From contig NZ_RJUL01000004.1 in the NCBI RefSeq assembly GCF_003751625.1, positions 62,001 to 126,000 of the forward strand: 64,000 nt of DNA, written 5' to 3'. Shown piece after piece: positions 25,716 through 33,940 of this stretch; within the stretch, counting starts at the first letter, position 1; every line of letters begins with the position of its first letter. This DNA is from Gallaecimonas pentaromativorans (GTDB lineage: Bacteria > Pseudomonadota > Gammaproteobacteria > Enterobacterales > Gallaecimonadaceae). The notes below the pieces were generated by a model. The model saw only the letters and a program-made list of their open reading frames with translations. It ran no database searches and was not told where the DNA came from. The translations under genes and the position numbers were made by a program.

Positions 25716-26882
25716 ATGCAAAGCCACCTTGACCAATTTCACGCCTTAAGCGAGCTGCTTTCCCGGTACAAAGGGGACTGGCAGTTGATGCCCTTTACCC
25801 AGGCCACCTGGCCCTGGCCCGAAATGGCAGGCCTTGAGGCCTTTAGCGCCGACGAACTGGACGGCCTCGACCTCGATGGCCAACGGGCTCTTATCGAGCC
25901 GTATCGGCCTGGGCTTTTTGCCTGGATGCAAACCGAGTTGGGCGCTTTTGCCGCCGAGGGCCCCGAGCCCCTTGCCCGGCTTTCGGTGGGCATGAAGGGG
26001 CGAAAATGGCAGCAAATTACCGATTTTAGCCAGGCGGTGCGCCCAGTCGCATCGGTGCTGGAATGGTGCGCTGGTAAAGGCCACCTGGGCCGCGTTTACG
26101 CCAGCCAAGGCCATGCTGTAAAGGCCCTTGAGCTGCAAGCGGACCTTTGCGAGCAAGGGCGCGAGCAGGCCCGGCATTGGCAGCTGGACCACCAGTTTGT
26201 GTGCGCCGACGCGTTGTCGGCAGACGCGGCGCAGTATGTGCGCCAAGACCAGCACGCCATGGCGCTCCACGCCTGCGGGGATTTACACAGCCGGCTTTTA
26301 CAGCTTGCCGTAAAGGCGGGCACTGAGGCGGTGAGCATCTCGCCCTGTTGCTATCACCTTATTGCCACCGAATACTACCAGCCGCTATCAAGCGCTGGGC
26401 GCCAATGGGATCTGACCCTTACCCCCTTTGATCTTCGCCTGCCGCTACAAGAGCTGGTGACCGGCGGCGAGCGGGCGAGTCGCCTTCGCCACCTCGAGCA
26501 GCAATACCGGCTTGGCTTTGACGCCCTGCAACGGGCGCTGACTGGGGTGAATGCTTATCTGCCGGTGCCCAATGCCCCCAAATCACTTTTTACCGGCGAT
26601 TTTGCCGGTTTTGCCCGCTGGGCCGCCGACAAAAAAGGTCTGGCGTTATCCGCGGGCATCAATTGGCAGCATTACCTGGCCCTTGGCCAGGCGCGCCAGC
26701 AGGTGGTCAGGCGCATGGACTGGGTACGGCACTGGTATCGAAAACCCCTGGAGCTGTGGCTGCTACTGGATAGGGTCTGCTTCTTGGAAGAAGCGGGCTA
26801 CCAGGTAAGCCTTGGCACCTTTACCGACAAACAGCACACCCCACGTAACGCCCTGATTGACGCACGAAGAGGACGCTTCTGA
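25716..26882 (+). CDS. GSTCD/METTL25-like SAM-dependent methyltransferase
   Basis: A 388-residue protein with a SAM motif VLEWCAGKGHLGRVYAS (about 114-130), then ALHACGDLHSRLL (about 183-195) and SISPCCYH (about 207-214). The HACGD...SPCCYH combination is typical of the glutathione-S-transferase C-terminal-domain-associated methyltransferases (GSTCD and METTL25 type), proposed to act on RNA or protein but not well characterised in bacteria. A C-terminal helical region follows (about 240-388). Its stop overlaps the start of the next gene. Confidence 0.78.
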   Translation: MQSHLDQFHALSELLSRYKGDWQLMPFTQATWPWPEMAGLEAFSADELDGLDLDGQRALIEPYRPGLFAWMQTELGAFAAEGPEPLARLSVGMKGRKWQQITDFSQAVRPVASVLEWCAGKGHLGRVYASQGHAVKALELQADLCEQGREQARHWQLDHQFVCADALSADAAQYVRQDQHAMALHACGDLHSRLLQLAVKAGTEAVSISPCCYHLIATEYYQPLSSAGRQWDLTLTPFDLRLPLQELVTGGERASRLRHLEQQYRLGFDALQRALTGVNAYLPVPNAPKSLFTGDFAGFARWAADKKGLALSAGINWQHYLALGQARQQVVRRMDWVRHWYRKPLELWLLLDRVCFLEEAGYQVSLGTFTDKQHTPRNALIDARRGRF

Positions 26883-27403
26883 TGTATCTGCCTTTAACCC
26901 TGCAACAGCAACGGCTGACCCTGGCCCGCCTGTCGGCCCGCCAGCGCCTGGTGACCGGCACCCTTATCGGCTGGGAAGAAGGGCAAGGGGTGGTGCGCCT
27001 TGGCAAGGGCTACCACTCGCTAAAAGCCGGCGATCTGTTATGGCTACCTGCCGATACCCTGTTTGCGCTTGGCGCCGGTAGCGACAGCGCCTTTAGCCAA
27101 TTGTGGGTGTCGGCAAGGCTGCCTTTGGCGCTGCCAAACCGGGCCGGGCTTATCAGCGACCCTTGGCTCTTGGACACCTTAAAACGGGCAGGGCAGGCCA
27201 ATCAGCAGCAAAGTGCCCTGTTGCTGTCGGCCTTGGCTGGCGAGCTTGCCAAGGCCCGCACCCAGCCCCTTGCCAAGGCGCTGGATTGGCCGGTAACCAG
27301 CGGGCCCTTGGCCGATCTGCCGCTCATTGAAGCCGGGCGCCAGGGCCAGCATCAGCAGCAGCGGGATATCGACCCAAGACCACTGGCGCTGACCCCGGCT
27401 TAA
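26882..27403 (+). CDS. Cupin-like protein resembling an AraC sensor domain without HTH
   Basis: A 173-residue protein. The N-terminal half (about 10-95) looks like a beta-rich cupin: GTLIGWEEGQGVVRLGKGYHS, with LKAGDLLWLPADTLF, as in AraC-family ligand-binding domains. The C-terminal half is helical and Gln-rich, and no helix-turn-helix is visible. It could be a remnant of an AraC regulator or a free small-molecule-binding protein. It starts in the stop of the methyltransferase gene (TGATG), so the two are coupled, and overlaps the next minus-strand gene by 4 bases at its end. Confidence 0.55.
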   Translation: MYLPLTLQQQRLTLARLSARQRLVTGTLIGWEEGQGVVRLGKGYHSLKAGDLLWLPADTLFALGAGSDSAFSQLWVSARLPLALPNRAGLISDPWLLDTLKRAGQANQQQSALLLSALAGELAKARTQPLAKALDWPVTSGPLADLPLIEAGRQGQHQQQRDIDPRPLALTPA

Positions 27404-27816
27404 AGCAGGGCTTTAAAGGCCTCTGGCACCGCCACGGCGCAGCGCTCGGCGGTGTTGAAAAACACGATGCCGACTTTAGCGATGGCCACCGGTTGGCCGT
27501 CTTGGCGGGATAAGCGCTGAAACACTTCTACCCCTTTGCGGCCCATCTCGCCGACGGCAAGTTCCATGGTCAGTTGCTCGGGGTAGAAAGCTTCTCCTAA
27601 ATAGTTGACCACCAGCTCCGCCACCACTTGGGCGGTGCCTCCGATGTTCCCCTCCCCAAGGCTATGGCTGGCAAGCCATTGGCAGCGTCCTTCGTGCAGC
27701 AAGGTCACCAGGGTGTCGTGGCCAAGGTGTTGGCCGTAGTTGATGTCGCTGATGCGAAGCGGCAATGCGCACTGAAAGAGAGTGGTATCGGGGAAGGTCA
27801 GTTGTACTCTGGCCAT
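27400..27816 (-). CDS. Thioesterase, 4HBT hot-dog family
   Basis: A 138-residue single hot-dog domain with RISDINYGQHLGHDTLVTLLHEGR (cut: ISDINYGQHLGHD), the 4HBT acyl-CoA thioesterase motif with Asp24. ELVVNYLGEAFYPEQL is also typical. The ATG at 27816 (AAGGATC upstream) is chosen over an in-frame start at 27957 that would read through the MCP terminator. Substrate unknown. Tail-to-tail with the cupin-like gene. Confidence 0.82.
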   Translation of the reverse strand: MARVQLTFPDTTLFQCALPLRISDINYGQHLGHDTLVTLLHEGRCQWLASHSLGEGNIGGTAQVVAELVVNYLGEAFYPEQLTMELAVGEMGRKGVEVFQRLSRQDGQPVAIAKVGIVFFNTAERCAVAVPEAFKALL

Positions 27817-27864
27817 GCACAGATCCTTTTGGCAAAAGCTCAGGCTAAGCGATTGGCGAGTAAT

Positions 27865-27890
27865 AAAAAAGGCACCATAAGGTGCCTTTT
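27865..27890 (-). terminator. Intrinsic terminator of the chemoreceptor gene
   Basis: GGCACC (27871-27876), loop ATAA and GGTGCC (27881-27886). On the minus strand the stem is followed by a TTTTTT run (complement of 27865-27870). It lies 23 bases past the MCP stop and before the thioesterase start. T's on the plus side make it potentially bidirectional. Confidence 0.82.
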
Positions 27891-27913
27891 TACAGCGGCT
27901 AGGTGCTGCCTTT

Positions 27914-29809
27914 TTAGAGCTGGAACTTGGCCACTTCTGTCGCGACCTGCTGGCCAAGGGCGCGGAGCTGGTCGGCTTGCTGCGCCGCCTGGTGGCTGGC
28001 GGTAGACATCTCGTCGCCGACGCCGCGGATGATCTCGGTGTTTTTGCTGATCTCCTGGGTCACCGAGGTTTGCTCTTCGGCAGCCGAGGCGATTTGCGCC
28101 GCCATGTCGTTGATCTGATTGATGGCGCCCAAGATCTCGCCAAGGCGTTGGTTGGCCGCTTCGGCGTCGGTGACGCTCTTGTCGGCCATCATCCGGCCCT
28201 TGTCGGTGGCGTCCACCGCTTTGCTGGCGGCCCCTTGCAGCACCTCAATCATGCCCTGAATTTCCTGGGTAGAGCTGTGAGTGCGCTGTGACAACACCCT
28301 GACCTCGTCGGCCACCACCGCAAAGCCGCGGCCCTGATCGCCAGCCCTTGCCGCCTCAATGGCGGCGTTCAGCGCCAGCAGGTTGGTCTGTTCGGCAATG
28401 CCACTGATGGTGGAGAGGATGGAGGTAATGTTCTGGGCATGCTGGTTCAGGTCGCCAATGATGCTGTTGGCGCGAGACACTTCTCCGGCCAGGCCTTCGA
28501 TGGAGCGCTGGCTTTGCTCTACCTGGCGACGGCCTTCTTCGCTAAGGCCTACGCAGTTACGGGCCGACACCGCCGTTTGTTCGGCGTTACCGGCAATTTC
28601 CTGGGTGGCGGAGGCCATTTCGGTCACGGCGGTGGCCACCATATGAATTTCGGTCTGGTGGCGCTGGATACGGTCGTTTTGGCTGCGGGCGCCCTTCGCC
28701 GTTTGCTCAGCCTCGGCCAGCAGGCCTTGGGAGGCGTCTTTGAGCCTTGAGATAATACCGTGCAGCTGCTCCACAAAACGGTTGAAGCTTCCCGCCAGAC
28801 GGCCAATTTCATCCTGGCTGTTAACCTTGAGGCGAATGGTAAGGTCGCCATTACCATTGGCGATGGCGTCAAGGTTCTCGGTGATATCAGACAAGTGGCT
28901 TAGCAACATGCGGATAAGCCAGGACAACACCAATCCCACCACCACCAGTATCAACAAGCTGATCCCAAGCTGGGTATAGAGTTGTTTACGAAGTGGTGCC
29001 ATCAGGGTGTCTTTATCCATCACCAGGATAAGAGCCCAGTTAGTGCCGGGAATACTCTCGGCAAAGAGATAGCGCTCTCGGTTGTCGAGCCTTCTTTCTT
29101 GCAAGGCGTGGGTTTTTAACAACGCATCAAGACCACTGCCGGTAAATTCGGGCGTAATATCCGACGCCTTTTTGGAGCGGCGACTTTCATCGGGGTGGGC
29201 GATCACCTGGTCGCTTTTATCCACCAGTACCGCGTAACCGTTGCCGGGGATCTTAAGGGCGTTAGTGTGCTCGGTCAGCTGCTCGAGCCGCAGGTTCCCC
29301 CCCACCACGCCGATTATCTCGCCGTTTTTCCACACCGGTTCGGCCACAGTAACCACATATTGGTTGTTAGTGGCAGAAACAAAGGGTTCGGTGATGAAGC
29401 TGCCACGAACGGCCATAACACCTTTGTACCAGGCCCTGACCCTCGGGTCGTAACCGGCCTTGTTGGCAATGGTGGGGTCGTTGCGGTACATGCCGCCATC
29501 GGGAGTGCCAAGGTAGGTGAGCGAGAAGCCTACCCCTTCCTTGGCCTGATCCAAAAAGACGTAGCTGGGGATGTCGGGGTGGTCGGCAATGGATTTCGCC
29601 GTTTTCACCATGGTCTGGCGCCGGTCTTGGATCCAATCGCCGACGCTGGCGCTAAAGGTGTTGGAAAAAAGGTTGACCTCTTCTTCCAGCGAACTGTTGA
29701 TGTTTTTTTGCAAGGCGCTAAGGCTTTGCCAAAGCACCGCGATAAAGAAAACGATGAAACAAAGGCCGGTTATGGCCAGGATCTTCAAACGTAAGGACCA
29801 GTTATTCAT
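27914..29809 (-). CDS. Methyl-accepting chemotaxis protein with dCache sensor
   Basis: A 631-residue receptor. TM1 is at about 8-28 (LKILAITGLCFIVFFIAVLW), followed by a periplasmic dCache domain (about 30-280; VRAWYKGVMA, EPFVSATNNQYVVTVAEPV and GVVGGNLRLEQL are typical). TM2 is near 282-303, then HAMP, then the signalling hairpin with ISGIAEQTNLLALNAAIEAA (tip region about 475) and EVRVLSQRTHSSTQEI. A methylation-type C-terminus is present but no NWETF pentapeptide. dCache domains of this type often sense amino acids or small carboxylates; the ligand is not readable. Confidence 0.93.
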   Translation of the reverse strand: MNNWSLRLKILAITGLCFIVFFIAVLWQSLSALQKNINSSLEEEVNLFSNTFSASVGDWIQDRRQTMVKTAKSIADHPDIPSYVFLDQAKEGVGFSLTYLGTPDGGMYRNDPTIANKAGYDPRVRAWYKGVMAVRGSFITEPFVSATNNQYVVTVAEPVWKNGEIIGVVGGNLRLEQLTEHTNALKIPGNGYAVLVDKSDQVIAHPDESRRSKKASDITPEFTGSGLDALLKTHALQERRLDNRERYLFAESIPGTNWALILVMDKDTLMAPLRKQLYTQLGISLLILVVVGLVLSWLIRMLLSHLSDITENLDAIANGNGDLTIRLKVNSQDEIGRLAGSFNRFVEQLHGIISRLKDASQGLLAEAEQTAKGARSQNDRIQRHQTEIHMVATAVTEMASATQEIAGNAEQTAVSARNCVGLSEEGRRQVEQSQRSIEGLAGEVSRANSIIGDLNQHAQNITSILSTISGIAEQTNLLALNAAIEAARAGDQGRGFAVVADEVRVLSQRTHSSTQEIQGMIEVLQGAASKAVDATDKGRMMADKSVTDAEAANQRLGEILGAINQINDMAAQIASAAEEQTSVTQEISKNTEIIRGVGDEMSTASHQAAQQADQLRALGQQVATEVAKFQL

Positions 29810-29968
29810 CTTGTTACCCGTGCGGCGCTATGTACCCCTGATTATCGGCACTGGGCTTAACTTTCTTTACGTTAAGGGAAAGAATATTTTCAGTTTTGCC
29901 ATTTGCGGTTACATTGGCCGCCCCCCAAGGCGACCGGGCCAAGGAACTTACTTTTTGGAATAAACATC

Positions 29969-30469
29969 ATGTGGCCAGAACTTTTAGATATAGCCCCGTT
30001 CAGTTGGGCAGACATCCTGATGTGCGTGCTGTGCGGCGCCGTTGTGGGGCTTGAGCGCCAGCTAAGAGGCAAGCCGGTAGGCATCCGCACCTCGGCATTG
30101 GTGGTGCTGGGCACCTATTTTTTTGTGGCCTCGGCTTTGTCGGTCACTAACGAAAGCTCCGACCCGTCGCGGATCATCGGCCAGGTGGTGACTGGTGTCG
30201 GCTTCTTAGGGGCCGGGGTGATGATGTCCCGTGACGGGGTAGTGGTAGGGGTCACGTCGGCCGCCGCCATCTGGGCACTGGCCAGTATCGGGGTGGTTAT
30301 CTCCCTTCATCATGACTTTACTGCCCTGAAACTGTGCCTGGTGGTGGTGGCGGTACTGACCGGTGTGGACATTTTGGAAAACAGCTTCCAGTCCCTTCGC
30401 CGCGGGGTGCACCAACGCTACCAGAGCTGGCGGCAAAAGCTGCCCAAAGAGCCCTGGGAGGGGCAATGA
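29969..30469 (+). CDS. MgtC/SapB family membrane protein
   Basis: A 166-residue protein with four to five hydrophobic segments. VVGLERQLRGKPVGIRTSALVV (cut: GLERQLRGKPVGIRT) is the MgtC/SapB signature, followed by GVGFLGAGVMM and TSAAAIWALASIGV. It lacks the long C-terminal ACT-like domain of virulence MgtC, so it is a SapB-like short form. Start ATG at 29969; an in-frame ATG 66 bases earlier lacks a ribosome site. It overlaps the epimerase gene by 4 bases (ATGA). Confidence 0.85.
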   Translation: MWPELLDIAPFSWADILMCVLCGAVVGLERQLRGKPVGIRTSALVVLGTYFFVASALSVTNESSDPSRIIGQVVTGVGFLGAGVMMSRDGVVVGVTSAAAIWALASIGVVISLHHDFTALKLCLVVVAVLTGVDILENSFQSLRRGVHQRYQSWRQKLPKEPWEGQ

Positions 30470-31299
30470 CCCTCTTGGTGACCGGCGCCAGCGGCCGCCT
30501 TGGCCGCGAGGTGGTACGCCAGGCAAGGGCCGAGGGCAGGGCGGTGCTGGGGCTGGATATCACCCCAAGTGACACCGCAGAAGCCTTTGATTTACGCAAA
30601 GACGAGTTGGCGCCAAAACTGGATGGGGTAACGGCGGTTATCCACTGCGCCGCGCTGCACGGGCGGCATCTTGACTTGGGTTTGAGCCGCCAGGCCTTTA
30701 TCGACACCAACATCAGCGCCACCTTGCGTCTCATTGAAACGGCCAAACAGGCCGGCGCCAGCCGCTTTGTCTACACCAGCACCACCTCTATTTACGGTAA
30801 GGCCATGGTCGATGCCGACAAAGCGGTGTGGGTCGATGAAAACCTGGCCCCCAAGCCTAGGGACATCTACGACATCACCAAGCAGGCCGCCGAGGCCCTG
30901 TGCGCCGATGCCTTTGCCCCAGGTTTTGTTACCACGGTACTGCGGGTTTCCCGCTTTATGGACGAAAGCGCCAACCAGATTGCCAACTACCGGCTGTACC
31001 GGGGTCTTGACGAGCGAGACGGCGCCGCCGCCCATCTGCTGGCTGCCAGCGCCCCGCTTAGGGCCTTTGAGTGCTTTAACGTCTCCAACCGCTCGCCTTT
31101 TGGGCGGGACGATGTGGCCGAGCTTAAACGCAACGCCCCGGCGGTTATCCGCCGCTACTACCCCGAGGTTGACGCCTGGTACCAGGCGCGGGGCTGGCAG
31201 CTACCGGCCAGCATCGATAGGGTCTATGACATCAGCAAAGCCCGCCGCCTTTTAGGCTATGCGCCAAGGTTCAACTTCGAGGTGCTGGCCGTGCCCTAA
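30466..31299 (+). CDS. NAD-dependent epimerase/dehydratase family protein
   Basis: A 277-residue extended SDR. TGASGRLGREVV (residues 6-17) binds NAD(P); STTSIYG and YDITKQAAE (Y-x3-K) supply the catalytic residues; ALH and NISATLRLIETAKQAGASRF are typical of the sugar-nucleotide epimerase family. The substrate is not evident, and no sugar-nucleotide gene cluster surrounds it. Translation is coupled to mgtC by ATGA overlap. Confidence 0.82.
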   Translation: MTLLVTGASGRLGREVVRQARAEGRAVLGLDITPSDTAEAFDLRKDELAPKLDGVTAVIHCAALHGRHLDLGLSRQAFIDTNISATLRLIETAKQAGASRFVYTSTTSIYGKAMVDADKAVWVDENLAPKPRDIYDITKQAAEALCADAFAPGFVTTVLRVSRFMDESANQIANYRLYRGLDERDGAAAHLLAASAPLRAFECFNVSNRSPFGRDDVAELKRNAPAVIRRYYPEVDAWYQARGWQLPASIDRVYDISKARRLLGYAPRFNFEVLAVP

Positions 31300-31369
31300 A
31301 GCCCTTTGCGGCGCGCCAGCAAAGGGCCACACCTATACTGAATGCTGGGCGTTGACGAAGGAGGTTGTG

Positions 31370-31855
31370 ATGAGCATGTCAGAGTCCCTGCGCAATTACC
31401 TCGCTGTCAGAAAGGTGCGTGCCGAGCACATCCACCATGCGTACAGTGAAGGTGCGCTGCAAAGCGCCATTGCCAGCCAGGTGCCGTTGAAATACATGGC
31501 CAAGGCGGTGGTGCTTGAAGATCACGAAGGCCGCCAGATCATGGCGGTAGTACCGGCCAGCCACAAACTCAGCTTGTCCAGGGTCAGGGCGCTATTGGAC
31601 AGGGATTGCCGGTTGGTGTCAGAACGTGAGCTGGCCGAGCGTTTCCGCGATTGCGAACTGGGCGCCATTCCGGCCCTGGGCGAAGCGTTCTCGATGGAAA
31701 CCCTGGTCGACGAGTCACTGTGGTGGCGAGACGATATCTTCATGGAAAGCGGCGATCATAAGGATCTGTTGCACATTAAAGGTGAACATTTTAGGGCCCT
31801 GCTACCCCATGCCAAGCAGGGCGCCATCGCCTTTGAAGAGCAGCAATGGCATTAA
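31370..31855 (+). CDS. YbaK/EbsC-type aminoacyl-tRNA deacylase
   Basis: A 161-residue protein with the YbaK fold: VPLKYMAKAVVLEDHEGRQIMAVVPASHKL (cut: YMAKAVVLEDHEGRQIMAVV; the Lys is conserved) and ELGAIPALGEAF, the GxxPPxG-like pocket loop. Members hydrolyse mischarged tRNAs such as Cys-tRNA-Pro or Ala-tRNA-Pro in trans. A strong AAGGAGG ribosome site precedes ATG 31370; the in-frame upstream extension overlaps the epimerase gene and is rejected. A terminator follows directly. Confidence 0.82.
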   Translation: MSMSESLRNYLAVRKVRAEHIHHAYSEGALQSAIASQVPLKYMAKAVVLEDHEGRQIMAVVPASHKLSLSRVRALLDRDCRLVSERELAERFRDCELGAIPALGEAFSMETLVDESLWWRDDIFMESGDHKDLLHIKGEHFRALLPHAKQGAIAFEEQQWH

Positions 31856-31880
31856 AAAAGGGCCGCTAGCGGCCCTTTTC
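31856..31880. terminator. Bidirectional terminator between ybaK-like gene and efpL
   Basis: GGGCCGC TA GCGGCCC-type palindrome at 31860-31875, with an A run before and TTTTCCTT after. It can end both convergent genes. Confidence 0.82.
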
Positions 31881-31881
31881 C

Positions 31882-32451
31882 TTACTCGGCGCGGCCCATG
31901 AAACGCCGCTCCGTGGTGTGGATCTTCACCTTATCCCCCACCTTGATGTATTCCGGCACCTGAATGGAAAGCCCAGTGGCAAAACTGGCCGGCTTGGTGC
32001 GGGCGGTTGCGGAGGCGCCTTTCATTTCTGGCGTGGTATCCAATACCACCATTTCCACCGACTGGGGCAGCTCCAGGCCCACGACCTGGCCGTCTACCAG
32101 CAGCAGCATGATGCCTTGGGTGTTTTCGTCCAAGAACAGCAGTTCGTCCTGGATGTCGGTAGACTTGATGGGGTATTGGGTGTAGTCGGCTTGGTCCATG
32201 AAGATGTGCTCGTCGCCATCAACGTAGGAGAGCATTGCGTTGGCCCGCTGCATGTCGACGGTGGTCAACAGATCGTCGCCCTTAAAGCGCTCTTCAACCT
32301 TAAGGCCGGTTTTCAGATCGGAAAACCGCATTTTATACAGGGTGGCCGCGCCGCGGGCCGAGGGGTTTTGCACCTCAATTTCCCGCACGATAAGCAGCTT
32401 GCCGCCCAGTTCGACCACCAGGCCTTTTTTGATTTCGTTTGCCCTTGGCAT
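31882..32451 (-). CDS. efpL: Elongation factor P-like protein EfpL (YeiP)
   Basis: A 189-residue EF-P paralogue with KOW-like, OB and C-terminal OB domains. The loop that carries Lys in EF-P reads [15 protein letters not shown], with Arg33 at the tip, as in EfpL/YeiP rather than EF-P. It rescues ribosomes stalled at polyproline and other difficult motifs. The start [10 protein letters not shown] at 32451 matches the family; GAGGT lies upstream, and an ATG 12 bases earlier is less likely. A single gene with a terminator at its 3' end. Confidence 0.93.
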   Translation of the reverse strand: MPRANEIKKGLVVELGGKLLIVREIEVQNPSARGAATLYKMRFSDLKTGLKVEERFKGDDLLTTVDMQRANAMLSYVDGDEHIFMDQADYTQYPIKSTDIQDELLFLDENTQGIMLLLVDGQVVGLELPQSVEMVVLDTTPEMKGASATARTKPASFATGLSIQVPEYIKVGDKVKIHTTERRFMGRAE

Positions 32452-32508
32452 AAGGCACCTCACACAAATGGATGGCGCATCTTATGCCAGGAGCGGCCTG
32501 GCCGACAA

Positions 32509-33006
32509 TCAGCTCTTGCTGCGTTTAAGCCAGATGTAGATGAGCGGGCCAAAGCCGAGCAGGGCGGAGAACAGCAGGAATACCCCTTCGAGGATCACCG
32601 GCAGCCAGAAGGCGTTAAAACCGGCCAGGCGGGCATTGGCGGGTTGATTGGGCATGTAGTAGAGCCAAAGCCGCTCACCCACCTGGGGAGGAACGGCAAA
32701 GGGGTTGTATTCGGTCAGATCGCTTTTGGAGATGAATTCGTGCCAGTGGCCTTTTTTATCGTTGTAATAAATGGCCAGTTGCAGTTTTTCTTTCATGCCG
32801 AAGCGTTGCGGCAGGTGACGAATAAGGTGCTGGCGCACCACGCCTCGGGTTTTTTCGGCGTGATCGAGCCAGCTGACCCGGTCGTGGACCGACAGGCTGA
32901 ACTTGATGGCCATCAATACGGCGATGACGGCGAAAACCACAAAGGGCACCAGCAGCAGATGCGGTAACCAGCGGCCTTCGTTGTTGTTTTGATTGTCGCT
33001 TTGCAT
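32509..33006 (-). CDS. DUF3592 membrane protein
   Basis: A 165-residue protein. TM1 is at about 14-37 (HLLLVPFVVFAVIAVLMAI), then an extracytoplasmic beta-rich domain containing VPPQVGERLWLYYMPNQPANARL, the DUF3592 hallmark, then TM2 at about 132-158. Function unknown. It is a monocistronic gene, 57 bases upstream of efpL on the same strand. Confidence 0.78.
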   Translation of the reverse strand: MQSDNQNNNEGRWLPHLLLVPFVVFAVIAVLMAIKFSLSVHDRVSWLDHAEKTRGVVRQHLIRHLPQRFGMKEKLQLAIYYNDKKGHWHEFISKSDLTEYNPFAVPPQVGERLWLYYMPNQPANARLAGFNAFWLPVILEGVFLLFSALLGFGPLIYIWLKRSKS

Positions 33007-33127
33007 TGAGGGTCAAGCATGTTTCGATAACAGTGAACGAGTAAACCATATTTTCAGGCCAAGTTCACGCCCGGCGTTAAGCTACATTCGCTTAACAAAG
33101 TAGTTGATCTTTCAAGGTTTTAAACCC

Positions 33128-33940
33128 ATGTTGCGCCGATATTTTTGGCTTTTTGCATTGCTGTATGCCAAACCGCTGCTGGCCTGTAGCCAGGAGCCGG
33201 TGTGCGTACAAATGCAGGAGCTGGGGCAAGAGCTCAAACTGGTGGCCAGTAACCATTCCTCGGCGCCGGTGACGGTCAGGGTTGATGCGGTGCTGTCGGG
33301 GCTGAAAGCAAGCCCAGGCTTGCCAGCGGTGATGGAGCTGGGGCCAAAGCAGCAAAAGACGCTGCAGACCCTGACCATCATCGCGCCCTGGAAGCTCCAC
33401 TACTGGTCTCGCTGGTCGCGCGGCTCGGTCAGCGCCCGCCAAGACCAAGACGCCCGCTATCGGCTGCCTTGGCAAACCGGGCGTTATAAGGTGCTGCAGA
33501 GCTGGGGCGGCATGTTCAGCCACGATGAGCCCTTTAGCTTTTATGCCGTGGATTTTGCCATGCCAGCAGGCACGGTGGTGACCGCTGCCCGGGCCGGGCG
33601 GGTGGTGGCCATGAAAATGGACTCAACCAAGGGTTGCGCGTTCGCCCGCTGCGCAGGAGATGCCAACTACCTGGTGCTTGAGCACAGCGATAAAACCCTG
33701 GGGGAGTATTTTCACCTGCAACCCGGCAGCGCCTTGGTGCGAATTGGCCAGTGGGCCAGGGTTGGCACGCCCTTGGCCCATTCCGGCAATACCGGGTTTT
33801 CTACCGAGCCGCACCTGCACTTTGTGGTGAAAACCGCAGGGGAGGACGGTCGCCCTCATTCCTTGCCGTTTGTGTTTGCCACCCAACAGGGAGACATCTC
33901 TAGGCTAAGCACCGGCCAGGGTTATAGCCCCAGCCCTTAG
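33128..33940 (+). CDS. M23-family (LytM) peptidase, exported, with altered first metal-ligand motif
   Basis: A 270-residue protein with a signal peptide (MLRRYFWLFALLYAKPLLA), an N-terminal beta domain (about 25-110) and a C-terminal LytM domain (about 130-255). GTVVTAARAGRVVAMKMDS, LGEYFHLQPGSALVRIGQ, and SGNTGFSTEPHLHFVV (with the HxH motif) are present. The first ligand motif, usually H-x3-D, reads SFYAVDFAMP, so the His is replaced. M23 proteins with this change occur and may be inactive or activators of amidases. The ATG at 33128 is preferred to a TTG at 33104. Confidence 0.83.
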   Translation: MLRRYFWLFALLYAKPLLACSQEPVCVQMQELGQELKLVASNHSSAPVTVRVDAVLSGLKASPGLPAVMELGPKQQKTLQTLTIIAPWKLHYWSRWSRGSVSARQDQDARYRLPWQTGRYKVLQSWGGMFSHDEPFSFYAVDFAMPAGTVVTAARAGRVVAMKMDSTKGCAFARCAGDANYLVLEHSDKTLGEYFHLQPGSALVRIGQWARVGTPLAHSGNTGFSTEPHLHFVVKTAGEDGRPHSLPFVFATQQGDISRLSTGQGYSPSP

